Source: Fibrisoma limi BUZ 3 (lineage in GTDB: Bacteria > Bacteroidota > Bacteroidia > Cytophagales > Spirosomataceae). Taken from it: a stretch of DNA of 64,000 nt. This document shows, piece by piece, positions 8,560 to 17,557 of this stretch. The stretch spans positions 124,001 through 188,000 of the forward strand of contig NZ_CAIT01000004.1 in assembly GCF_000296815.2 (NCBI RefSeq), read 5' to 3'. The notes beneath the pieces were generated by a model that was given only the letters and a program-made list of their open reading frames with translations, was not told the origin of the DNA and ran no database searches. The stretch's first letter is position 1. Every line of letters starts with the position of its first letter. The position numbers were made by a program, and so were the translations under genes.

Positions 8560-11500
8560 ATGTCCATTTTTAGCTGTAAACGCCTGCTCAGCGGGTTCAG
8601 GAAAGGGGCGTTGGTCAGTCTGTTCGTACTGATAGCCCACCTGAGTTATGCGCAGACCTCGGTCAGCGGTCGTGTCACCGATGCCGCTACAGGCGACGCC
8701 CTGGCCGGTACGACCGTTCAGGTTAAAGGCACCAGCGTGGGGGCGACGACCGACGCCAATGGCCGCTACCAACTTACGCTGCCCAGCGGGGCCAGAACGC
8801 TCGTTTTTTCGTTCATCGGCTATCAGCCCAACGAGGTCGAAATTGGTAACCGTACGGTCGTCGATGTCAAACTGACCAACGCCGACAACGCCCTGGGCGA
8901 GGTAGTCGTGGTGGGTTATGGGGTGCAGAACCGGCGCGACATCACTACGTCTATCGGCTCTGTAAAAGCGCGGGACATTGCCAATCAGCCCGTGACGAGC
9001 TTCGATCAGGCCCTGGTGGCCAAAATCGCGGGGGTGCAGGTGGCACAGACCTCCGGCGCACCGGGCGCAGCCCTGTCGGTACGGGTGCGTGGTACGGGCT
9101 CAATCAGTGCCGGTAACGATCCGCTTTACGTAATTGACGGGATTCCGCTCTCGCGGGATACAAAGTTTGCAACCGGCAGCACCAATACCCAGTTTCCGGA
9201 CAATCCGATCAACGTATTGAGTACAATCAATACCGACGATATTGAGAGCATCGAAGTACTGAAGGATGCGTCGGCGGCTGCTATCTACGGCTCGCGGGGT
9301 TCCAACGGGGTGGTGCTGCTGACAACCAAACACGGTAAGGAAGGCCGGACAACGGTGAGCTACGATACGTACGTCGGGTTTCAGCAGGTGACCAAAAAGC
9401 TGGATCTTCTCAACGCCTACGAGTACGCTCAACTCAATTACGAAGGCAAAAACAACGCTTACCTCGACCGGAACCCGAACGGGCGACCAACCGACTCCAA
9501 TGAGATCCGGCAGCGCGGGGTAGGGGCTCCCAGTACGTTGATTCCACCCCAGGTTACCCCGTATCTGTCGGGGCAGCCCGGCCTGACCAATACGGACTGG
9601 CAGGACGAGATTTTTCAGACGGCCCCCATTCAGAACCACACGCTCTCGATTGCCGGTGGGAACGCCAACGTGCGGTATTACGTATCAGGCAACTACTTCG
9701 ACCAGCGCGGGGTGGTGATCAATTCAGGGTATAAACGGTACAGTACCCGCGCCAATGTCGACATAAAAAGCGGGAAGCTATCGGTCGGGTTCAACCTCAA
9801 CCCCACGTTTGCGCACCATGACCTGATCAAAGCGGAAGGACCTTACCTGGCCGATGGCGTCATTGGTTTGGCAGTGCAGATTGCGCCCATCTGGCCGGTC
9901 TACAACCCCGATGGTACGTATAATTTCGACGCCAATGGCTGGGGCTACGGAGCGACATCTATCCTGAATCCGGTAGCGGTGGCTCGCGAAGTGAGCGACA
10001 AGCTCGATCACCTGCGCCTGCTGGGAAATGCATACGCGCAGTACGACATCGCCAAAGGCCTTTCGTACCGGCTGAGCGTTGGATCGGATATTAACAACTT
10101 CCAGCGTAATTACTACCGGCCATCGATTGTTGAAATCCGCGACCGCAAAGGCCCTTCTGTCCCGACTGGATTCGCCCGGACACAGAATTTCATCAACTGG
10201 CTGGTCGAGAATACGTTAAACTACAACCGCACCATTGGGCTGCACAACCTATCGGCTCTGGTCGGCTTTACGGCCCAAAAAGATCGGCGGACATCGGCCG
10301 AACTGACGGCTACCAATTTCCCGAACGATCTGGTGCAGACGCTTAACGCCGGGCAGGTAACCGCCGGGGGGACCGATATTCAGGAATGGTCGCTGCTGTC
10401 GTATCTCGGTCGGGTTCAGTACGACTATAACGGCAGGTACCTGGTATCGGCGGCTATCCGCGCCGATGGGTCATCGCGTTTTGGGGCCGCCAACCGCTGG
10501 GGCTACTTCCCGAGCGTATCGGCCGGCTGGAATGTTTCGCAGGAGTCATTTCTGCGTTCACAAACCTGGCTGAGCGATTTAAAGTTACGGGCCAGCTATG
10601 GCCTGACCGGGAATTTTCAGATTCCCAACTATGGCTCGCTCAGCCTGCTCGAATACCGGAACTACATTTTGGGGGCCGATGTCATTACGAGTGGTCTGGC
10701 ACCGGTGAACTCGGCCAACGACAACCTGAAGTGGGAAAAAACGGCTATGCTGGACATCGGTTTCGACGCCAGTTTCTTCCGCAATCGCCTTAGCCTGACG
10801 GTTGATTACTACGACGCCAATACGTCGGACCTGCTCCTGAATGTACCCGTGCCGCGTGCGTCGGGTTTCAGCACGGAGCTACAGAATATCGGTAAGGTAA
10901 ACAACCGGGGCTTTGAGTTTACCCTGGGTACGCGGCAAACGTTTGGCCAGTTTCAGTGGACTGCCAGCGCTAACCTGGCTACGAACCGCAACCGGGTAGT
11001 GGCACTCGGTCCCTCCGGTGATCCGATCATCGTGTCGGGTGGCGTGGCCGGGGCACAGTTCATCACGCAGATTGGTAGCCCCATTGGGCAGTACTACACC
11101 ATGCTGGTCGATGGTGTATTCCGGAACCAGGCCGAAGTGGATGCGTATCCGCGAACGGCCACGACCAAACCGGGCGACTTCCGGTTTGTCGATGTAAACG
11201 GCGATAAGCGCATTGACTTCAGCAGCGACCGTACCGTTACGGGCAGCTATTTTCCCAAATACACGTTTGGCTTCGTTAACAACTTCGCGTACCGGGGTTT
11301 CGACCTGGGGGTAACGGTGCAGGGCGTGCAGGGGAATAAGATCATGAACCTGATCCGGCGATATATCTACAACGAAGAAGGCAACGGGAATCAGTTCCGG
11401 GGGGCGCTGAACCGCTGGCAGTCGCCGGAGAATCCGGGTGATGGGCAGCATAACCGGGCCAATCGGCTGCAAACAGGCTCCAACGGCGAAATCTCAACCT

Positions 11501-11760
11501 GGCACATCGAAGATGGTTCGTTTGTTCGGGTACGGACCATTTCGCTGGGCTACGCCCTGCCAACGTCCCTGTTGCAGAAACTACGCATGACGCGGGCCCG
11601 AATCTACGCGACGGCTCAGAATCCGTTTACGTTCACCAACTACATCGGTTACAACCCCGAGGTGAGCAGCCGGCCCGACAATGCGCTTTCGGCTGGTGAA
11701 GATTACGGCACGTACCCACTTCCACGCACCATGTCCCTCGGCCTTAACGTATCCTTCTGA
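8560..11760 (+). CDS. SusC/RagA-family TonB-dependent outer-membrane receptor
   Basis: A 1066-residue outer-membrane transporter. The signal peptide ends near LSYAQ (about residue 31). Next come a carboxypeptidase-like regulatory domain (about 33-110), a TonB-box-like segment around EVVVVGYG, a plug domain containing the SusC signature region IESIEVLKDASAAAIYG, and a long beta-barrel ending in phenylalanine (LNVSF). SusC proteins import oligosaccharides or other bulky solutes captured by the SusD lipoprotein, whose gene follows after five bases. ATG 8560 was chosen because the open upstream stretch would bury the signal peptide. No glycoside hydrolase or regulator is attached to the pair, so the substrate is unknown. 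Confidence 0.93.
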   Translation: MSIFSCKRLLSGFRKGALVSLFVLIAHLSYAQTSVSGRVTDAATGDALAGTTVQVKGTSVGATTDANGRYQLTLPSGARTLVFSFIGYQPNEVEIGNRTVVDVKLTNADNALGEVVVVGYGVQNRRDITTSIGSVKARDIANQPVTSFDQALVAKIAGVQVAQTSGAPGAALSVRVRGTGSISAGNDPLYVIDGIPLSRDTKFATGSTNTQFPDNPINVLSTINTDDIESIEVLKDASAAAIYGSRGSNGVVLLTTKHGKEGRTTVSYDTYVGFQQVTKKLDLLNAYEYAQLNYEGKNNAYLDRNPNGRPTDSNEIRQRGVGAPSTLIPPQVTPYLSGQPGLTNTDWQDEIFQTAPIQNHTLSIAGGNANVRYYVSGNYFDQRGVVINSGYKRYSTRANVDIKSGKLSVGFNLNPTFAHHDLIKAEGPYLADGVIGLAVQIAPIWPVYNPDGTYNFDANGWGYGATSILNPVAVAREVSDKLDHLRLLGNAYAQYDIAKGLSYRLSVGSDINNFQRNYYRPSIVEIRDRKGPSVPTGFARTQNFINWLVENTLNYNRTIGLHNLSALVGFTAQKDRRTSAELTATNFPNDLVQTLNAGQVTAGGTDIQEWSLLSYLGRVQYDYNGRYLVSAAIRADGSSRFGAANRWGYFPSVSAGWNVSQESFLRSQTWLSDLKLRASYGLTGNFQIPNYGSLSLLEYRNYILGADVITSGLAPVNSANDNLKWEKTAMLDIGFDASFFRNRLSLTVDYYDANTSDLLLNVPVPRASGFSTELQNIGKVNNRGFEFTLGTRQTFGQFQWTASANLATNRNRVVALGPSGDPIIVSGGVAGAQFITQIGSPIGQYYTMLVDGVFRNQAEVDAYPRTATTKPGDFRFVDVNGDKRIDFSSDRTVTGSYFPKYTFGFVNNFAYRGFDLGVTVQGVQGNKIMNLIRRYIYNEEGNGNQFRGALNRWQSPENPGDGQHNRANRLQTGSNGEISTWHIEDGSFVRVRTISLGYALPTSLLQKLRMTRARIYATAQNPFTFTNYIGYNPEVSSRPDNALSAGEDYGTYPLPRTMSLGLNVSF

Positions 11761-11765
11761 GTTCC

Positions 11766-13151
11766 ATGAAAAACGCATTCATACTCCTTTGCGGCCTTGG
11801 CCTGGTTGCCTGCCAGAACGATTTTCTGGATCTCAAGCCGCAGTCGCAGCCTAACGTTGATAACTTTTACCGGACCGCCAACGACTTCGGTAATGCGGTG
11901 AACGGAGCCTACGATGCTCTGCAATCGTCGAACCAGTACGGCGGAGATTTCAATACGCTGATCGAAGCCCGGGGCGACAACGTACTGGACAATGATCCTT
12001 CGTCGAATGCTGGTCTGCGCTACAACATTGACCGGTTCATCGAGCCCACCACCAACACCATCCTGCGCGATACCTGGGGGAGTTTATATACGGGCATCAA
12101 TCGCTGCAACCTGATTCTGGATAAGATCGACGCCGTGGCGATGGACGCCAGGCTCAAAGCCCGCTACAAAGGTGAAGCCCAGTTTATCCGGGCGCTGTCG
12201 TATTTCAACCTGGTGCGGTTATGGGGAAGGGTACCCCTCGTCCTGAAGGCCGGTACGACTGCCGATGCCCGGTCGTATGTCCGTAACGACGTGACTGAGG
12301 TCTACGCGGCTATTGAAAAAGACCTGACCGATGCTGCGGCCAACCTGCCGGCCAGCTACACCGGTGCCGATATTGGGCGGGCTACATCCGGGGCGGCAAA
12401 GGGACTGCTCGGCAAAGTATACATCACCGAAAAGAAATATGCCCAGGCCGTTCCGGTGCTGCGCGAAGTGATCACCAGCGGTACGTACCGGCTGCTGCCC
12501 AACGTAGCCGATGTGTTCAACGTAGCGAACAAAAACAACGCGGAGATCGTGTTTGCCGTGAAGTTCAGAAAAGGCGTGGGCGGCTCACTGACCGAAGGCC
12601 ACGGCCTGTGGTACGGTACCAACATTGGCGACAACATCGAACCGACGCTGCGGGCAGCCTACCCGGCCGGGGACAAACGCCTTCCGTTGACGGTGCAGGT
12701 ACCGGTACCGAGCAACGTAAACGTAGTACCCCGTAAGTATTACGACGAGTTTTCGGCCACCAATGACGTAGGCAACGATTTTCCGGTACTGCGTTACGCC
12801 GACGTACTGCTGCTTTACGCCGAAGCACTGAACGAAGTAGAGTACCAGGCTACCGGCGAGGCTTTCCAGCGGTTAAACGAAGTCCGGACGCGAGCGGGCG
12901 TTGCTACGTATACGGCGACCCAACTGGCAACGAAGGACGCGTTTCGGGCGGCTGTGATTAATGAACGGCGGCTGGAACTGGCCCTCGAAAATGATCGATG
13001 GTTCGACCTGATTCGTACCGGAACGGCCGTTGACGCGCTCAAGGTGACGAACATTACGGTGCCGACGTACCGGGTCGTGTACCCGATTCCGCAGTCGGAA
13101 ATTGATACGTACAATAACCCCACAGCTTTTCCGCAGAATCAGGGCTATTAA
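11766..13151 (+). CDS. SusD/RagB-family nutrient-binding lipoprotein
   Basis: A 461-residue surface lipoprotein with lipobox Cys16 (GLVAC). It shows the SusD hallmarks: the N-terminal FLDLKPQSQP segment, a TPR-like helical region (EAQFIRALSYFNLVRLWG), and a C-terminal RagB/SusD region with LRYADVLLLYAEALNE and NERRLELALENDRWFDL. It forms the lid of the SusC channel and holds the ligand. The gene starts five bases after susC, so the two are co-transcribed. The unit ends at a long hairpin at 13174-13230. At 461 residues it is on the shorter side for the family but complete. Confidence 0.93.
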   Translation: MKNAFILLCGLGLVACQNDFLDLKPQSQPNVDNFYRTANDFGNAVNGAYDALQSSNQYGGDFNTLIEARGDNVLDNDPSSNAGLRYNIDRFIEPTTNTILRDTWGSLYTGINRCNLILDKIDAVAMDARLKARYKGEAQFIRALSYFNLVRLWGRVPLVLKAGTTADARSYVRNDVTEVYAAIEKDLTDAAANLPASYTGADIGRATSGAAKGLLGKVYITEKKYAQAVPVLREVITSGTYRLLPNVADVFNVANKNNAEIVFAVKFRKGVGGSLTEGHGLWYGTNIGDNIEPTLRAAYPAGDKRLPLTVQVPVPSNVNVVPRKYYDEFSATNDVGNDFPVLRYADVLLLYAEALNEVEYQATGEAFQRLNEVRTRAGVATYTATQLATKDAFRAAVINERRLELALENDRWFDLIRTGTAVDALKVTNITVPTYRVVYPIPQSEIDTYNNPTAFPQNQGY

Positions 13152-13173
13152 GCGCCTGACAAGAAGATAGGTA

Positions 13174-13230
13174 CATAAGCGGCCGGGTACGTTAGCAGGA
13201 AGAACCTGCTGATTTGCCCGGCCGCTTATG
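13174..13230. terminator. Long convergent hairpin after SusD gene
   Basis: Perfect 14-base outer arms (cataagcggccggg and its complement) enclose an inner stem (agcagg/cctgct). It lies between the SusD gene and the convergent small membrane-protein gene and probably serves both directions. There is no strong T tract on either side. Confidence 0.6.
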
Positions 13231-13247
13231 CACAAGGAATTACTGGC

Positions 13248-13532
13248 CTATTGCTGCTGGCTGGAATCCAGGTAATTAGAAATGAGATTATAAAGTATCA
13301 CAAGCAGCGGAAGCCCCTGTACGACCAGAGCGGTAATTTTAGACCAGTTGTAGGGCATTAGGTTCAGGCCGGCCATGGCTGCCAGCAGGATGACACCAAC
13401 GACCAGAAAACCTCCTTCCATACCTCGCCCGGCCGCGTCGTTGCCGGGGCGATTGATATTGAATAGTGTAAAGATGAGCAATAGCCCATACAGACCAACC
13501 AGGACCCAGTTGAGGGTAGTTATCGTTTTCAT
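13248..13532 (-). CDS. Small membrane protein, unknown
   Basis: A 94-residue protein with three predicted hydrophobic segments: about residues 8-25 (VLVGLYGLLLIFTLF), 42-60 (FLVVGVILLAAMAGL) and 68-86 (TALVVQGLPLLVILYNLI). It ends in a polar glutamine-rich tail. I do not recognise a family. It converges with the SusD gene, and about 290 bases without a visible gene separate it from the carotenoid oxygenase gene. It is likely a real inner-membrane protein, since hydrophobic periodicity, a normal ATG start and composition all fit, but the function is unknown. Confidence 0.6.
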   Translation of the reverse strand: MKTITTLNWVLVGLYGLLLIFTLFNINRPGNDAAGRGMEGGFLVVGVILLAAMAGLNLMPYNWSKITALVVQGLPLLVILYNLISNYLDSSQQQ

Positions 13533-13819
13533 GATGGGATAGGGTTTAGACTACCGTAAAAGCACCGGGCCGTTCTCTTCTATCGGCTTGCTACCCCAGA
13601 ATTGTTTCAGCGGTAGGGTTTGTTTCTACAAGTTTCTGCGCACCCCGTCCCAGTGCTAAAAACAGGCGACCTGTTCTGACTCCCGTCCATGGTCAGTTCA
13701 TTACGGTCTGTTTTGGCGCAACACCGTATTGAGCTGGGCGTGACCAGTTATAAGGGAGTGGTTGAGCTGCAGCGGCTATAAGGAATTAGCCGGAGTTTTC
13801 TGATGCCCGACTGTTACTT

Positions 13820-15289
13820 CTAGTTAGTAGTTGAATCGCCCAGCCACAGGCCATGAAAGCCAAGCGGGATGTTGTGGGGTAGCCGCAGTCGGGCTACGGT
13901 TTTCAGGTCTTCTGCATCGGCCACGATCAGATCGGTCTTCTGCGAGGGTGCGTGGAAACGGAGGTACAGCAGCCAGGCATCGTCTTCCCGCGTGCTGCCC
14001 GGGCGTGGTACGACAATCGGCTCGCTGGGCAGGGTATCAGTCTCGTAGGCGTGGCAGCCCTCGCCGGTTTGTACATTCAGCTTTACGATATGATCCAGCA
14101 ACGGCATGGAGTGGGTAGCCGGCCGACCGATTGTCCAGGTGTATTGGTACGGTTGGCCTACCCGGTTCGGATGAATTTCGGGAAGCTCGCCCTGGTAGTC
14201 AGACAGGACCTCATGCGCGACAGTCTGGGAGTCCAGGTTGATACGGTACCGAACAAAGCGGGCCATGTCAGTGTCGTCGGGAATGTTGCCGACAAGGTAT
14301 TCCTTCATGCCCGGCGACTCTGGGTAATCGGATAACCGAAGCGCATCAACCACCAGCGTGCCGTTGGTGTCCTGGTAGCCGTTGATGTAGTGAAAGACAA
14401 AACCAAAGTGGGTCTTGAGCCGGTATTCCCGGCCATCGGGGGCGACTACGAGAACTGTAGTCTGGCTGGACCGGTCGACGCGCATGGAAGCCGCCGGAGA
14501 GGTAATGCCTGCAAACGCCCGCAGCATATCGAAGGCGACCGGGGGCAGAAAAAAGATGCGGTGTCCACTCTGCGTCAGCACGAAATCGTGCGCAAAAATC
14601 ACCGAGGGCATCTCAACAGTTTTGGTAATACGTGCCCGGCCAGCCGGGTCTACTTCGTACAGAACCAGCCGTTGTTTGGTGCCGGGTACCGTGCCGAAAT
14701 TATGCATAATGCCCGTGGTCGGGTGAATTTTAGGGTGAGCCGAAAACGGTAGTTCCGGCATAATCTGTCGGTCGAGCCACGAAAAGGAATTGCGCAGAAC
14801 GCCGTCGTAATCGTAGCGGCCGATGGTATCGAGCGTATCGGGGTCAATATGGTGGGGCAATCCCCCTTCCCACATAGCCAGCATGTTACCGCCGTGCCAG
14901 ACGACGCTGGTGTTGGCCGTATTCTTGAACCGCATATTCATGATGTTCTTCCACATGCCACCGGGGATGTTGGTGCCGAAGCTCCGGTACAGCATCCGCC
15001 CGGCCTTTTCTTCCTCCACAAACTCAGCGGTGCGGACGTAGCGGTTGCGGTAGCGAACGCCCGTTTCGTCGAAGGTGAAGCGGGCAATCATTCCGTCGCC
15101 GTCGAAGAGATGGTCGTACATGACTCCCTGGTGCTCGAATCGCCCATTGCCGTTGCGGTACAGCGATCCGACGAGCCCGGCTGGTAGGCTGCCCTCAAGC
15201 AGCGGTAGCACTACGTCGGTATACTCTTCGGTAACGCAGCGATTTGCCTGGATGTAATCGCGCAGTGTGGCGTAGTTACGAACTGACAT
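13820..15289 (-). CDS. Carotenoid oxygenase (RPE65/CCD family)
   Basis: A 489-residue non-haem iron dioxygenase of the carotenoid-cleavage family. The four histidines expected to bind Fe(II) are visible: His185 (SAHPKIHP), His234 (FAHDFVLT), His300 (VFHYING) and His479 (GFHGLW). The length fits the family's seven-bladed propeller. Members cleave carotenoids or apocarotenoids, sometimes stilbenoids, into aldehydes. Pigmented Cytophagales carry carotenoids, which makes an apocarotenoid substrate plausible, but no carotenoid biosynthesis gene is in the window. No signal peptide is present, so it is cytoplasmic or membrane-associated. It lies upstream of no co-directional partner closer than glutamate racemase, 91 bases away on the same strand. 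Confidence 0.9.
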   Translation of the reverse strand: MSVRNYATLRDYIQANRCVTEEYTDVVLPLLEGSLPAGLVGSLYRNGNGRFEHQGVMYDHLFDGDGMIARFTFDETGVRYRNRYVRTAEFVEEEKAGRMLYRSFGTNIPGGMWKNIMNMRFKNTANTSVVWHGGNMLAMWEGGLPHHIDPDTLDTIGRYDYDGVLRNSFSWLDRQIMPELPFSAHPKIHPTTGIMHNFGTVPGTKQRLVLYEVDPAGRARITKTVEMPSVIFAHDFVLTQSGHRIFFLPPVAFDMLRAFAGITSPAASMRVDRSSQTTVLVVAPDGREYRLKTHFGFVFHYINGYQDTNGTLVVDALRLSDYPESPGMKEYLVGNIPDDTDMARFVRYRINLDSQTVAHEVLSDYQGELPEIHPNRVGQPYQYTWTIGRPATHSMPLLDHIVKLNVQTGEGCHAYETDTLPSEPIVVPRPGSTREDDAWLLYLRFHAPSQKTDLIVADAEDLKTVARLRLPHNIPLGFHGLWLGDSTTN

Positions 15290-15380
15290 GAACCGGTTCG
15301 GTTTGATAAAGCGTATCCGTACAACCCCGCGTTAACCGGTTTGTTTGGCTTCAATCGGGCTTTTTCATCGAGTTTGCTGC

Positions 15381-16211
15381 TCATATTGAAAGGGTTAGCT
15401 TTCTAGCCTGGATGGGCTCGCCCCAGAACAGACTCGCCTGGCGTTCAAAGTTTTCGGCGGAATCAGTCGTGTAAAACGCCAGCTTCCCGCCCTGGCTGCA
15501 CTGGGCTTCAATCTCGGGGTGGCGGTTCAGGTAATCGGCGAGGCTATCGGCCACAATAGTACCCTGGCTCAGGATGGTGATTGCCGGTGACGTAAAACCC
15601 TGAATTTTGGGCAGCAGCAGCGGATAGTGAGTACAGGCCAGTAACAACGTATCCAGCTCCGGATCGCGCTGTTGCACCCGGTCGAGGTGCTGCCGTACGA
15701 AATAGTCGGCGCCGGGGCTGAGGTGTTCGCCGTTTTCGACCAGCGGCACCCACATCGGGCAGGCTTCCTGCACAACGGTCAGCTCCGGGAAGAACTTGGC
15801 AATCTCGACTACGTACGACTCCGACGTAACAGTACCCGTAGTAGCCAGAATTCCAACGTGGCCCGTTCGGGAGTACTGCCCGATCACTTCGGTGGTGGGT
15901 CGGATAACACCCAGTACCCGGCGGTCGGGGGCGATACGCGGCAAATCCAGTTGCTGAATGTTGCGGAGTGCTTTGGCTGAGGCTGTGTTGCAGGCCAGAA
16001 TCACCAGTCGGCACCCCATAGCAAACAAATGCTGAACGCACTCGAGGGTATAGTGATAGACCGTATCGAAGGAGCGGGTGCCGTAGGGGGTGCGGGCGTT
16101 GTCGCCGAGGTAGACATAATCATACTGCGGGAGCTTGCGAACGATCTCTTTCAGGACCGTAAGGCCACCGTAGCCGGAATCAAATACGCCAATGGGCTGG
16201 TTCGTAATCAT
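15381..16211 (-). CDS. murI: Glutamate racemase
   Basis: A 276-residue cofactor-independent racemase supplying D-glutamate for peptidoglycan. The two catalytic cysteines are present: Cys74 in ILACNTAS and Cys193 in LLACTHYPLL. The N-terminal FDSGYGGLTVL motif contains Asp11. Length matches the family. The ATG at 16211 gives the canonical short N terminus before IGVFDSG. A TAnnTTTG-type element (16216-16223 on the minus strand) sits only four bases upstream of the start codon, so the transcript could be nearly leaderless if that element is the promoter. Confidence 0.96.
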   Translation of the reverse strand: MITNQPIGVFDSGYGGLTVLKEIVRKLPQYDYVYLGDNARTPYGTRSFDTVYHYTLECVQHLFAMGCRLVILACNTASAKALRNIQQLDLPRIAPDRRVLGVIRPTTEVIGQYSRTGHVGILATTGTVTSESYVVEIAKFFPELTVVQEACPMWVPLVENGEHLSPGADYFVRQHLDRVQQRDPELDTLLLACTHYPLLLPKIQGFTSPAITILSQGTIVADSLADYLNRHPEIEAQCSQGGKLAFYTTDSAENFERQASLFWGEPIQARKLTLSI

Positions 16212-16264
16212 GCTGCAAAACTACCGACTTCGGTGGTTTCTGCGGTTGAGGTAGCAAAGAGCAG

Positions 16265-16309
16265 ATCGTTTACGGCTGAACGGCAATCCCTGTTTCAGCC
16301 GTAAACGAT
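16265..16309. terminator. Hairpin between small conserved gene and murI
   Basis: Perfect 16-base arms (atcgtttacggctgaa and its complement) surround a 13-base loop, 12 bases after the stop of the 93-residue gene. It probably ends that transcript, although a T tract is weak. Confidence 0.6.
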
Positions 16310-16320
16310 GATATACGGGG

Positions 16321-16602
16321 TTAGTCCCGGTTTACAAACTTGACAAACCGGCTCTCGTTGCCATCCTTGGTTTCTTCCTGGTACAGCATCGCCAGGTTAT
16401 TCTTGTCGAACTCCTCGAAAAACTCGTCCCAGGAGATAGCTTCCAGCTTGTCTTCACCAGCACCGGCCGGGAAATCAATGCGGATAACGCCTGAGCCGTC
16501 GCCGTTTTTTTCGGTGCCTTTTACGCGGGCCGGTTTACCGTCGCGTTCCTCCACATACGTCCGAATCTCGTCGTGGTTGGTCGTCGTTTTTGCGCTTGCC
16601 AT
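16321..16602 (-). CDS. Small conserved cytoplasmic protein
   Basis: A 93-residue acidic protein without a signal or membrane segment. Its pattern, HDEIRTYVEERDGKPARVKG followed by IRIDFPAG and ISWDEFFEEFDKNNLAMLYQ, matches a widespread small family. Databases often label that family 1,4-alpha-glucan branching enzyme by error propagation. It is far too short for that enzyme and lacks all glycoside hydrolase 13 motifs, so no such function should be assigned. It is transcribed alone from an AT-rich upstream region at 16603-16720 and ends at the hairpin at 16265-16309. True function is unknown. Confidence 0.75.
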   Translation of the reverse strand: MASAKTTTNHDEIRTYVEERDGKPARVKGTEKNGDGSGVIRIDFPAGAGEDKLEAISWDEFFEEFDKNNLAMLYQEETKDGNESRFVKFVNRD

Positions 16603-16804
16603 AGTCGTTGTGGTTAGTTGTTACGGGTTAACTGCATTTGAAAAGACCCGGTTTATTATTTTATTAAAACTATAGATTATATTGTTTTTAGGCGAATCGT
16701 TGCAATTCATATAAGAAATTGACCGCTTGTGCCAAATTATTGTGCGTAGGTTGCAACGGCTGCTTACATTACGGAGTCCATACGTTATGAATGCGTAGTG
16801 GTGT

Positions 16805-16812
16805 TAGCTTTG
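16805..16812 (+). promoter_or_regulatory. Candidate -7 element for the 16.8-23.9 kb operon
   Basis: TAGCTTTG matches TAnnTTTG exactly. It ends 11 bases before the ATG at 16824, implying a very short leader. No good TTTG -33 element is seen at the expected distance. Confidence 0.35.
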
Positions 16813-16823
16813 CCTGAGTGCTC

Positions 16824-17555
16824 ATGCGGTGTCAACTCCTTCTGTTTTTACTTCTGCTTGCTGCTAGTCCCATTCTGGGGCAGTCGGTTAGTGCCGATAC
16901 GTCGTTTGTTGGGTTAGCCGCTACTCAGGCCGTTCGGGTCTATGAGCGGGCTTTTCCGGACAAGCCACACCTGAACAACGGGACAGAATACATCCGATAC
17001 GACTATCGTATCACGGGCCACCCTTATTTCCTTACCGACAGCACCCTAACCGGCTACATTCAGTACAATGACGTACGCTACCACGACGTAGCGATGCGCC
17101 ACGATATTGTTCGGGATGAAGTACTGATCGATCAGATCGATAAACTGTTTCGCATCCGGCTGCATAGCGAGCGGGTCGATTCGTTTTCGCTGGGGCCACA
17201 CCGCTTCATTCGACTGGTGGCCGATAGTCTGAGCAACAACGGCATTCGTACCGGCTTTTACCAGGTGCTCTACGATGGCTCTGTCCGGTTGCTGGCCAAA
17301 CGCGTTAAGACCATCCACGAGGATATCTCGAGCGGGAAATACAAAGCCAATTTTGAGGAGAACGACCGCTTTTTCGTGCAGACAAACGACGGTACGTATC
17401 ACGAGATTAAATCGCAGCAATCGTTGTTCGGGCTATTTCCGGATCAGGAAAAAACGCTGCGACGCTACCTGCGTACGAACGGTATAAAATTCCGAAAGCA
17501 ACGCGAGCTGGCCATCACCGGCGTTGTGAAACAGTATGATGCCTTAGCCCGTTGA
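16824..17555 (+). CDS. Exported protein of unknown function
   Basis: A 243-residue protein with a clear signal peptide (about 1-19, ending ILGQS). I recognise no domain. The mature part is mixed alpha/beta with many aromatic residues (GTEYIRYDYRITGHPYF, TGYIQYNDVRYHDV) and a basic C terminus. The ATG at 16824 was preferred over a GTG two codons earlier. Its stop lies two bases before the ATG of the TonB receptor gene, so the two are co-transcribed. Within this operon it is probably a periplasmic or surface accessory of that receptor; this is inferred from position only. Confidence 0.65.
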   Translation: MRCQLLLFLLLLAASPILGQSVSADTSFVGLAATQAVRVYERAFPDKPHLNNGTEYIRYDYRITGHPYFLTDSTLTGYIQYNDVRYHDVAMRHDIVRDEVLIDQIDKLFRIRLHSERVDSFSLGPHRFIRLVADSLSNNGIRTGFYQVLYDGSVRLLAKRVKTIHEDISSGKYKANFEENDRFFVQTNDGTYHEIKSQQSLFGLFPDQEKTLRRYLRTNGIKFRKQRELAITGVVKQYDALAR

Positions 17556-17557
17556 GT

